Shown here: piece by piece, positions 34,133 through 41,219 of the stretch
Layout of the letters: the number at the start of each line of letters is the position of its first letter
How positions within the stretch are numbered: position 1 is the first letter of the stretch
From: an uncultured Collinsella sp.
GTDB taxonomy: Bacteria; Actinomycetota; Coriobacteriia; Coriobacteriales; Coriobacteriaceae
DNA length: 64,000 nucleotides
Reading direction: 5' to 3'
Assembly: GCA_900758375.1 (NCBI GenBank)
Contig: CAAERJ010000009.1
Span: 13,400-77,399, forward strand
The notes under the pieces: generated by a model
Seen by the model: the letters and a program-made list of their open reading frames with translations, nothing else
What the model was told of the DNA's origin: nothing
Databases searched by the model: none
Made by a program: the position numbers and the translations under genes

Positions 34133-35302
34133 ATGGCTGAGTTCATTAACAGGGATTTGCATGAGTTGCTCATTCGCATGGCAGGCTGGTTTCCTGTTGT
34201 GTCGTTGACAGGGCCTAGGCAGAGCGGTAAGTCTACGCTGGTTCGGCATACCTTTCCCGACTATTCCTACGTCACGCTTGAGGACCCTCAAACGAGGCGC
34301 GCGGCCTTGGAGGATCCGGTGAGTTTTATCCGCAACCGAAAGGGCGGACTCATCATCGATGAGGCGCAATACGCCCCGGATTTGTTTTCAATGATCCAGG
34401 TTGTTTCGGATGAGCGGGGAGACGCCGGTCAATACATCCTTACAGGCTCGCAAAACTTTTTGATGATGAAAAGCATCGGGCAGTCTCTTGCCGGGCGAGT
34501 CGGGATCTTGAAATTGCTGCCATTATCGTTTCGAGAAGCGGAGAGGGGCCAGCAGGGGCAGCTGGAAGTGGATTTGTTCGCGCTCGAAGGGGGATACCCT
34601 CGCCTGCGTTCCGCCAGAATGCCGTCCTCGGTTTATTTTCCCAGCTATATCGATACCTATGTTGAGCGCGATGTTGTGGGCTTGCTTGATGTGCGCAATA
34701 AGGCGGAGTTTCATAAGTTTCTGTCCATAATTGCTCAGAGCGTCGGTGCCCTCATCAATATATCCTCGCTTTCTCGAGATACGGGCGTGAGCGTATCGAC
34801 CATTAAAAGCTGGTTGTCCATCCTGGAGCAGAGCTACCTGACGTTTTCGCTGCAGCCCTATTATGCAAATGCCAAGAAGCGTCTAACTAAAACGCCCAAG
34901 CTCTATTTTTACGACACGGGGCTGCTCTGCTACTTGCTCAAAATTGGATCACTGGAGCAACTATTGGAGAGCCCTTATCTGGGGGCCGTTTTCGAAAACC
35001 TCATCGTTTCCGAAACGGCGAAGAGCCATCTCAACGTGGGCGAGAATCCCGAGCTGTATTTCTATAGGGACGACAGCAAGCGTGAAATCGATTTGCTCGA
35101 CTGTACAAACTCAGGGAGTCCCAAGGCTATCGAAATAAAATCATCCAGAACGTATCACGATAAGTACGCCCGCCATCTACAGACTGTATGCGATGAGATC
35201 GACATTGCAAAAGATGCGCGCTATGTTGTAGCCCGCGTGGACTCAACGTATGAGTCGAAAGACTGTAGTGTGGTTTCGGCGCGTGATTGGCTTTTACGAT
35301 AA
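34133..35302 (+). CDS. AAA ATPase with DUF4143 (orphan)
   Basis: A 389 aa ATPase. Walker A is GPRQSGKST (about residues 26-34), Walker B LIIDEAQYAPDLF, sensor-like TGSQNF, and the C-terminal DUF4143 nuclease-like segment includes YFYRDDSKREIDLL and AIEIKSS. Such proteins are common orphans in gut bacteria, often linked to mobile or defence loci; their role is unsettled (family knowledge). Codon use is more AT-rich than that of its neighbours, which suggests transfer. AAGGGGCG precedes the chosen ATG. It is monocistronic between the MATE gene and a repeat-rich gap. Confidence 0.87.
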   Translation: MAEFINRDLHELLIRMAGWFPVVSLTGPRQSGKSTLVRHTFPDYSYVTLEDPQTRRAALEDPVSFIRNRKGGLIIDEAQYAPDLFSMIQVVSDERGDAGQYILTGSQNFLMMKSIGQSLAGRVGILKLLPLSFREAERGQQGQLEVDLFALEGGYPRLRSARMPSSVYFPSYIDTYVERDVVGLLDVRNKAEFHKFLSIIAQSVGALINISSLSRDTGVSVSTIKSWLSILEQSYLTFSLQPYYANAKKRLTKTPKLYFYDTGLLCYLLKIGSLEQLLESPYLGAVFENLIVSETAKSHLNVGENPELYFYRDDSKREIDLLDCTNSGSPKAIEIKSSRTYHDKYARHLQTVCDEIDIAKDARYVVARVDSTYESKDCSVVSARDWLLR

Positions 35303-35324
35303 CAAGCTCGGCGTATTAACAACA

Positions 35325-35364
35325 GCCGCGAAGGGAACCGGCCCCTTTTTGCGGCGGTTTTTGC
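35325..35364 (+). terminator. Intrinsic terminator of DUF4143 ATPase gene
   Basis: Stem CCGCGAAGGG / CCCCTTTTTGCGG followed by GGTTTTTG. Beyond it, up to 35673, lie a degenerate GTTTGCCCAG repeat (35563-35600) and a hairpin GGGCGTTC / GAAGGCGCCC at the 3' end of the next gene; no gene is seen. Confidence 0.75.
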
Positions 35365-35562
35365 CTATCTGGTGCGTCTTAGATGCAAGTGAGTAGACTT
35401 ATTTGGATATGCCGAGCACACCGCGGCAAATGCTCAATAAAACCGCAGGTCAGAGCTGTGGCGTTTTGGGGCGTGCTTGGCCTCCTGCAAAAAGCCTACT
35501 CACTTGGTTTTTCTGCTGGAAGACCGCCGTGAGGGAAGGCAGCTCCCTCGTGGCGGCTGACA

Positions 35563-35600
35563 TTTGCCCAGATAAACCCTGCCAAAATAAACCTGCCTAC
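35563..35600 (+). repeat. GTTTGCCCAG intergenic repeat, degenerate copy
   Basis: TTTGCCCAGATAAA-n4-TGCCAAAATAAACCTG matches the left two thirds of the near-identical copies at 37867-37915 and 41015-41063, but its right part diverges so that the hairpin is lost. Confidence 0.6.
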
Positions 35601-35673
35601 TCTTTGAACCAGAGCCGACACTAATTCAAATGGCGAAATCAAAGGGCGTTCTCCGTATGGAAGGCGCCCTTTT

Positions 35674-36477
35674 TCATCGCAGGATGTTTTGCGTGGCAGT
35701 CATAAGGCCCAGACGGTTGCTGACGCCGAGCTTGCGATAGATGGCGTTGACGTGCTTCTTGACGGTTGACTCGCTTATGAATAGCTCGTTTGCCATCTGT
35801 TTGTTCGTTTTGCCGCCGAGCATGAGCTGCATGATTTCGGCTTCGCGCGGTTGGATATTATGTTCTGTAATGAAAGCATTCAGCTGGTTTGTGTCTTCGG
35901 TCTGGGTGAGATTAATGCCCCGAGGATAGAGGTTGGCGAGCGCGAGGCTCGCGTGCCGAGCGATTTCGAGCAGGATTGCGAGCTCGGTGTCGGTGAAGTC
36001 TCCGGCCGTGCGTTCGCGAAACAGGGTGATGCTTCCTAGCGGGCTGTCGTTGTGCGCGAGCGTGGCCGTACAGCCAAAGTAGACGCCCTGCGGTTCCATC
36101 CATTTGCGATAGATGGGTGTGGCATCGCGTCGCTCGACGTCCACGAGGTCGAGGTCGCGGTAGACGCCGACCTTATGTAGGTCAAAGCTCCATGTTGTAT
36201 AGTCCATCGCGGCGTAGCGGTTGTAGTAGTCGCTCAGCGCGCGGTCGTCCATTCCGCTGCTTGCGGGGTGGACGTAGCGTGGGGCGTCACTGCCTGCCGC
36301 CTCGATCAGGTCGAACATGGCGATCCGATGGGGCACGAGCCCTGTCGTTCCCTCGAGGGTCTCCTTTTGCAGCTTATCGACACCGTGTGATGCGTGGATT
36401 GCAAGCGCGAGCTCGTTGAGAGCAGTCCAGGTCGTACTGTCCAACTCAATAGTCTGCTGTTTATTGCATGGGGGCAT
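35674..36477 (-). CDS. Cytoplasmic LuxR-family regulator 3
   Basis: Soluble regulator of 267 aa without membrane helices. Residues 1-190 resemble a GAF-like sensor; the end has a LuxR helix-turn-helix with QPREAEIMQLMLGGKTNKQMANELFISESTVKKHVNAIYRKLGV (paraphrased span). Start chosen at MPPCNKQQ after GGAAAGGACG; an upstream in-frame ATG lacks a ribosome site. It is divergent from the second agmatine deiminase, and a 29-bp palindrome lies between the genes, so direct control is likely (inference). Confidence 0.87.
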   Translation of the reverse strand: MPPCNKQQTIELDSTTWTALNELALAIHASHGVDKLQKETLEGTTGLVPHRIAMFDLIEAAGSDAPRYVHPASSGMDDRALSDYYNRYAAMDYTTWSFDLHKVGVYRDLDLVDVERRDATPIYRKWMEPQGVYFGCTATLAHNDSPLGSITLFRERTAGDFTDTELAILLEIARHASLALANLYPRGINLTQTEDTNQLNAFITEHNIQPREAEIMQLMLGGKTNKQMANELFISESTVKKHVNAIYRKLGVSNRLGLMTATQNILR

Positions 36478-36539
36478 AGGGCGTCCTTTCCATTGTGGAA
36501 CCCAGTATGTCATGTTCTCGGCCTGAATAGAACTTTAGG

Positions 36540-36568
36540 TCAGCGAATGGTATACCGTTGGTCGCTGA
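36540..36568. promoter_or_regulatory. Palindromic operator candidate between LuxR 3 and aguA copy 2
   Basis: Outer arms TCAGCGA and TCGCTGA surround the inner palindrome GGTATACC. The site lies about 60 bp from the LuxR start and 90 bp from aguA. Dyad symmetry of this kind is usual for LuxR-type dimer sites. Confidence 0.55.
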
Positions 36569-36655
36569 AAGGGGCTCGAGGGACTATTGAGAACATCTCG
36601 GTGCGGCCGCATCATGGTCTCGTCAAGCAAAAGCACCGAGATTTAGGAGCTTGAA

Positions 36656-37777
36656 ATGAAGACCATCTACGAGAGTGAATCCACGCCTAAGAAGGACGGG
36701 TTCTATATGCCCGGCGAGTATGAGGAGCAGGAGCGCACCTGGATTCTGTGGCCGCACCGCTCCGACGTGTGGCGCTGCGGCGCCAAGCCGGCGCAGAAGG
36801 TCTTCACCGAGATCATTAAGACCGTTGCACGCTTTCAGCCCATCACGGTAGGCGTCAACACCGAAGACTTCCCCGCGGTGTGCGAGATCTTCGACGGTGT
36901 TGAGAACGTGCGCGTTATCCACATGGAGTACAACGACAGCTGGATTCGCGACCCCGGCCCGGCGTTCCTCGTTAATGACAATGGGGAGGTGGCCCTTTCG
37001 CACTTCCACTTTAATGCTTACGGCGGTTTCATTGACGGTCTGTACTTCCCGTGGGACAAGGATGCTTCCATTGGCCTGCAGGTGGCACAGCTTGAGCAGG
37101 TTAACCGTTATCGTCCCGAGGACTACATCCTCGAGGGTGGCTCGTTCAACTGTGATGGTCAAGGCACCGTCGTGACCACCGAGATGTGTCTGCTCAACGA
37201 GGACCGCAACCCGCAGTACACCAAGGAGCAGATTGAGGAGAAGCTCTCTGAGTATCTCGGTATCGAAAAGGTTATCTGGATCAAGGACGGTATCGATCCG
37301 TACGAAACGAACGGTCATGTGGACGACGTCGCATGCTTTAGTGCGCCCGGCGAGGTCTGCTGCATGTGGACCGATGATCCCAACCATAAGTTCTACAAGG
37401 AGTGCCAGGAGGCGTACAAGACGCTCTCCGAGTCCACGGATGCCAAGGGTCGCAAGCTCAAGATTCACAAGGTGATCATGCCTGCGACTTCGGTATATAT
37501 GACCGAAGAGGAGGCCAGCACGATTGATCCCGTCGAGGGCGTGCTGCCGCGTACCCCCGAGGACGCCTTCGAGCCGAGCTATCTCAATTTCCTGCCCATC
37601 AACGGAGCGGTGCTTGTGCCGCAGTTCGGTGACCCCAACGACGCCCAGGCGCTCAAGGATATCCAGGCTGCTTATCCGGACCGTGAAGTCATCGGTATCA
37701 TGACTCGCGAGGTTATCTACGGCGGCGGCAACATCCACTGCATCACCCAGCAGCAGCCCAAGGCGCGCCACAAGTAG
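36656..37777 (+). CDS. aguA: Agmatine deiminase, canonical copy 2
   Basis: Hydrolyses agmatine to N-carbamoylputrescine and ammonia. At 373 aa it has the normal family length and all expected blocks: SESTPKKDGFYMPGEYEEQER, the intact NDSWIRDPGPAFLVN, FNAYGGFIDGLYFPWDKD, EGGSFNCDGQGT, NGHVDDVACF and the catalytic cysteine in GGGNIHCITQQQP. It is monocistronic with its own LuxR regulator and terminator, 9 kb from ptcA. With the divergent copy at 26036 the genome has two deiminase-like genes under different control. Confidence 0.93.
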   Translation: MKTIYESESTPKKDGFYMPGEYEEQERTWILWPHRSDVWRCGAKPAQKVFTEIIKTVARFQPITVGVNTEDFPAVCEIFDGVENVRVIHMEYNDSWIRDPGPAFLVNDNGEVALSHFHFNAYGGFIDGLYFPWDKDASIGLQVAQLEQVNRYRPEDYILEGGSFNCDGQGTVVTTEMCLLNEDRNPQYTKEQIEEKLSEYLGIEKVIWIKDGIDPYETNGHVDDVACFSAPGEVCCMWTDDPNHKFYKECQEAYKTLSESTDAKGRKLKIHKVIMPATSVYMTEEEASTIDPVEGVLPRTPEDAFEPSYLNFLPINGAVLVPQFGDPNDAQALKDIQAAYPDREVIGIMTREVIYGGGNIHCITQQQPKARHK

Positions 37778-37817
37778 TAGCTCCTTGGTAAACAGGGTTT
37801 GATTATCCGTAAATGAA

Positions 37818-37850
37818 AGTCCGCCGGCTTCAATGGCCGGCGGGCTTTTT
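37818..37850 (+). terminator. Intrinsic terminator of aguA copy 2
   Basis: Stem CCGCCGGC / GCCGGCGG with a TTCAATG loop, followed by GCTTTTT. Confidence 0.88.
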
Positions 37851-37866
37851 GTGTGGCGGCTTGGGC

Positions 37867-37915
37867 GTTTGCCCAGATAAAACCTACCAAAATAAACCTG
37901 TCCCTTTTTGGCAGG
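37867..37915 (+). repeat. GTTTGCCCAG intergenic repeat, copy 2
   Basis: A 49-nt unit with GTTTGCCCAGATAAAACC at the left and a hairpin CCTACCAAAA / TTTTTGGCAGG at the right. It matches the reverse complement of the copy at 41015-41063 at 47 of 49 positions; the two differences fall on opposite sides of the stem. Confidence 0.75.
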
Positions 37916-37997
37916 TGGTTTCAGCTGAACGGCGGGCCGTGCGGCTTGGGTGTGCGGGCTCACAATCTGGGGAAACCAAACAGATTGGGGGGCTTGT

Positions 37998-38731
37998 ATG
38001 ATCGACTCGAAGGGAAACGTGCGACCCGAGGGCATGTTTAACAGGGCACACCTGGCCCCCGAAGCCCCGCGCGCATACGATACGCTACTCGAGTGCGTGC
38101 TCAACGGGCAGAAGGGCTGCGAGGTTTCGGCGCGTGCGGGTATGGATACGATCAAGGCGCTCGTATAGCTTTACGCTTTCGGATGTGACACATAGGACTG
38201 CATGCGCCGCTCCCGGCTATATTGCCTCCGAGTGCTTTAGCTCATGGAGATAGCCGGCATCAGCGATTTCGAGAGCTTGGCGGCGTCCACGAATGCCCCG
38301 GTGTTTACACCTCAGACGGACGACTTTGGACTCGCGGTCCATATCTTCAAGATGCTCAATCGCGGAATTCATCCGTACAGTTCTGGCGAGCTGGACCTAG
38401 AATTTTTGACCTAGACGACGATATTCCGGCTCTTCCGCTCAATAGCTGCGTGTGCAATGGGCGCAGCTCCTTTGTGGGGACGCTGATCGGATATGTTGTC
38501 CCTAGTTACGCTCTTGCGATCAATGACTTTGGCAACCTTATGGGCGAGGCTTTCCGCCGGTCGCTCTTTGGCAAAGCGCATGAGCGCCTTGATGCGCGCA
38601 CATGGGCGCGCCTGCTCGACCTGTATCTGTCTGAGACGGTTGAGTGTCCGCGCGGTCATCTATATCACGCTTCGCAGGATGAATGTCCCTATTGTCGAGG
38701 AGAGCGCGCTCTGTTAGCTCGTTTTGGCTGA
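37998..38731 (+). pseudogene. Decayed serine/threonine protein-kinase-like gene
   Basis: Fragments in three frames together resemble the C-terminal half of a bacterial protein kinase of the YegI/helix-hairpin-helix type. In order: THRTACAAPGYIASE (activation-loop region, about 38182-38226), then VFTPQTDDFGLAVHIFKMLN and HPYSSGELDL in the frame 38244-38414, then PRGHLYHASQDECPYCRG, a zinc-ribbon-like end, in the frame closing at 38731. At least two frameshifts and two stops separate them. The N-terminal kinase lobe is missing; a first open stretch from 37998 cannot be placed. Such kinases normally work with PP2C phosphatase and VWA proteins, which are absent here. Confidence 0.65.
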
Positions 38732-38776
38732 TTGGTTTGGGCCGTCTTGGAGAAAGCCCGCAAGGCGGCGTGCAGG

Positions 38777-39427
38777 TTAATCCTGCGTGTCGCCTCCGTA
38801 CATGTAGACGATAAAGCCGTCGCCGGTGTCTTGGCTGTGATCTTCCAGGATGCGTTTCATATTGAGGTGCTCGTAGAACTGCCAGTCGGAGTTGCAGTCG
38901 CTCATCAGGAAGAACTTGGTGCAGCCTGCCTTGGCGAGCTCGGCGCGCGCAAGGTCGATGAGCTCGCGGCCGAGTCCCTTGCCCTGCCACTCGGGCACGA
39001 TGATGATCAGGTTGAGCTGGCCCTGGGCATACTCGTTGCCCGTGGCGGCAAAGCGGTCGGCCGTGGCCTTTTCACGACTGTCGCCAAAGAGCGAGCCCTC
39101 GAGCTTGGCATCGGCGGTCTTTGCCATCTCGGTTGCCTGGGCGAGCATCTCGTCGTAGCAGGGCTCCCACGTGGGATTGGTGCGCGGCTTGCCGTCCTCG
39201 AAGATGCCGATACAGCAGGCGGCGATAGTGCGGCCCTCGGCCTCGGCGACGAGTGCGATGGGGGAGCGCTGCAGCTGCATAGCGATGTTAAAGCGCGCGC
39301 AGAAATCGGCGGCTTCGACGTCGCCGCGGTTGCGTAGTGTGTTGCACCACAGCTGGTTGTAAATGGCGGCGATGCCGGTCAAGTCATCGAGCGTGGCGGC
39401 GCGCAGAGTTACGTTGTCAAGGCTCAT
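38777..39427 (-). CDS. GNAT-family N-acetyltransferase
   Basis: Acetyl-CoA-dependent acyltransferase, 216 aa. The N-terminal strand TLRAATLDDLTGIAAIYN and the acetyl-CoA loop NLIIIVPEWQGKGLGRELIDLARAELAKAG (V-P-x-x-Q-G-K-G-x-G at about 150-160) define the fold. The C-terminus FYEHLNMKRILEDHSQ is also typical. Substrate unknown. It is monocistronic; GGAAGGAGCC precedes the start. The kinase pseudogene lies convergent to its 3' end. Confidence 0.85.
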   Translation of the reverse strand: MSLDNVTLRAATLDDLTGIAAIYNQLWCNTLRNRGDVEAADFCARFNIAMQLQRSPIALVAEAEGRTIAACCIGIFEDGKPRTNPTWEPCYDEMLAQATEMAKTADAKLEGSLFGDSREKATADRFAATGNEYAQGQLNLIIIVPEWQGKGLGRELIDLARAELAKAGCTKFFLMSDCNSDWQFYEHLNMKRILEDHSQDTGDGFIVYMYGGDTQD

Positions 39428-39574
39428 GGAGGCTCCTTCCAGGTTGGGTCAGGCCATCTCTGAGTGTGACATGGACGCAGGATTGCCGTATCGACCATTC
39501 GGCAGACGACCCTCGATCCCTCGGGGACGGAGGGCCCTAAGAAGGAATGAGGGTGGATTTTCGGACACTTGCTC

Positions 39575-39646
39575 AATGAGAGTGGATAATCTCCCACTTT
39601 CGCTCGAAAAGCAGGCCACAAAAACGGGAGATTATCCACTCTCATT
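39575..39646. repeat. Long inverted repeat, 21-bp arms
   Basis: Perfect arms (39575-39595 and 39626-39646), the left beginning AATGAGAGTGGATAATC, around a 30-nt loop. It has no T tract and no coding potential. Next to it lie a degenerate GGGGAC repeat (39649-39683) and structured element copy 3, so the whole 456-bp gap before aroF is repeat-derived. Confidence 0.7.
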
Positions 39647-39648
39647 CT

Positions 39649-39683
39649 GGGTAGTCGTTTAAGAATGTCCCCAACGACTACCC
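39649..39683. repeat. GGGGAC intergenic repeat, degenerate copy 3
   Basis: GTAGTCGTTTAAGAATGTCCCC-n-CGACTAC resembles the arms of the copies at 4356-4401 and 9014-9071. It again neighbours the structured 3'UTR element, as at 9014. Confidence 0.5.
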
Positions 39684-39735
39684 CAAAAGGAGCGTCCCCA
39701 AGTGCCAGCTTTGGCAACGACGCTGGTAGAAAAAC

Positions 39736-39883
39736 GTCAGCGAAAACCCGCCAGAGCGAGCAAGGTGCCTTGAAGCGAGGCGGCATTGACCTTTTGGTCA
39801 TGCCGTCGAAGCTGAAAGGCAGATTGCCGCTCTGGCGGGTTTGCAGCGTCGGCCGGTTACGGCGTTTGGTAAAACGCCGTAAC
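39736..39883 (-). ncRNA. Structured 3'UTR element, copy 3 (after aroF)
   Basis: Begins at the base after the aroF stop codon. Outer stem AAACCCGCCAGAGC / GCTCTGGCGGGTTT replaces the CGCCCC stems of the other copies with matching changes on both strands; the inner stem TGCCTT / AAGGCA replaces TGACGT / ACGTCA; hairpin CATTGACC-TTTT-GGTCATG and terminal stem GTTACGGCGTTT are close to copy 1. Confidence 0.7.
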
Positions 39884-40915
39884 CTACACCCGCTCCGCGA
39901 TCTCGTGGATGAGGTAGTCGGTCTTTTCCCAGCCCAGGCACGGGTCGGTGATGGACTTGCCAAAGACGCCGCCGTCGACAGGCTGGTTGCCGTCCTCCAG
40001 GTAGGACTCGATCATAAAGCCCTTGACCAGCTTGGAGATGGACTCGTTACGGCGGCAGCTGTCGAGCACCTCTTTGCAAATGCGGTACTGCTCCAGCGGG
40101 CGCTTGCCCGAGTTGTCGTGGTTGCAGTCGATGACCGCTGCCGGATTGGCATAGCCGGCATGCTCGGTATAGCGCTCGGCCAGGCGCTCGAGGTGCTCGT
40201 AGTGGTAGTTGGGGTAGGTACGACCGTCGAGACCGATGTAGCCACGCATGACGGCGTGTGCGAGCGGATTGCCATCGCACTCAACCTCCCAGTTACGGAA
40301 GATGAAGCTCTGGTGCGCCTGCGCGGCGTAAATGGAGTTGAGCATGACGGTGGTAGAGCCGGCAGTGGGATTCTTCATGCCGACGGGTACCGAAATGCCG
40401 CTCGACACCAGGCGATGCTCCTGGTTCTCGACCGAGCGCGCGCCCACGGCGACGTAGCTCAGCAGGTCGACGAGATACTGGTAGTTGGAGGGGTAGAGCA
40501 TCTCGTCGGCGGTGAAGAAGCCGGTCTCCTCGATTACGCGCAGGTGCATGTGGCGGATGGCCTTAACGCCTTCGAGCAGGTCATCGGGCGCCTCGGGGTC
40601 GGGGTTGTGCAGCAGACCCTTGTAGCCGGTGCCCTTGGTACGCGGCTTGTTGGTGTAGACGCGCGGGATAATGATGAGTTTGTCCTTGACCTCTTCGGCG
40701 ACCTTGGCCAGGCGGTTCATGTACTCGAGGACCGAGTCCTCGCGGTCGGCAGAGCACGGGCCGATGATGAGTACCTTGCGTGTGTCCTCGCCGGTAAAGA
40801 CCTTGGCGACCTCGGCGTCGAATGCCTGCTTTTTGGCGGTAAGCTCGGCAGAAAGCGGCATTTCCTCGCGGATCTCCATGGGGATCGGCAGCCTGCGTTT
40901 GAAATCCATGGCCAT
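39884..40915 (-). CDS. aroF: 3-deoxy-7-phosphoheptulonate synthase, class I
   Basis: First enzyme of the shikimate pathway, joining phosphoenolpyruvate and erythrose 4-phosphate. Motifs IIGPCSADR, PRTKGTGYKGLLHNPD, GMKNPTAGST and IDCNHDNSGKRP identify an AroF/G/H-type class I enzyme (343 aa). The metal-binding cysteine lies in GPCSA. AGGAGG with six bases of spacing supports the first ATG. It is monocistronic. Which aromatic amino acid inhibits it cannot be told by eye, so the symbol is provisional. Confidence 0.9.
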   Translation of the reverse strand: MAMDFKRRLPIPMEIREEMPLSAELTAKKQAFDAEVAKVFTGEDTRKVLIIGPCSADREDSVLEYMNRLAKVAEEVKDKLIIIPRVYTNKPRTKGTGYKGLLHNPDPEAPDDLLEGVKAIRHMHLRVIEETGFFTADEMLYPSNYQYLVDLLSYVAVGARSVENQEHRLVSSGISVPVGMKNPTAGSTTVMLNSIYAAQAHQSFIFRNWEVECDGNPLAHAVMRGYIGLDGRTYPNYHYEHLERLAERYTEHAGYANPAAVIDCNHDNSGKRPLEQYRICKEVLDSCRRNESISKLVKGFMIESYLEDGNQPVDGGVFGKSITDPCLGWEKTDYLIHEIAERV

Positions 40916-41014
40916 GCAGGGCCTCCTGAATCAAATAAGTCAAAGCGTGAATTGTCGAATGCACGGCATTATCCGCTGTCGCACGCTAAAGTGCAAGCCC
41001 TTGTCGCCCCGAAA

Positions 41015-41063
41015 CCTACCAAAAAGGGACAGGTTTATTTTGGCAGGTTTTATCTGGGCAAAC
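41015..41063 (-). repeat. GTTTGCCCAG intergenic repeat, copy 3
   Basis: On the minus strand it reads as the copy at 37867-37915 apart from two positions, A-to-G in the left arm and C-to-T in the right arm. It lies between aroF and the end of the ABC exporter operon. Confidence 0.75.
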
Positions 41064-41149
41064 GTCAGCTGGTTCTGGAATGGAATGATGCCACGTGGCT
41101 TGGGAGAGGCCGTCGATCGAGTTCCAGGGGAGGTGGTTCGAGGGCCGCA

Positions 41150-41193
41150 GAACAAAATACGGGGGCGCAGGTTGTCCTGCGCCCCCGTTTTTG
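41150..41193 (-). terminator. Bidirectional terminator after ABC exporter operon
   Basis: Stem ACGGGGGCGCAGG / CCTGCGCCCCCGT with a 4-nt loop, T-rich on both sides (ATTTTGTT on the minus strand). Confidence 0.9.
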
Positions 41194-41219
41194 GGTATTG
41201 CGGTTGTTTGGCGCCGGTT

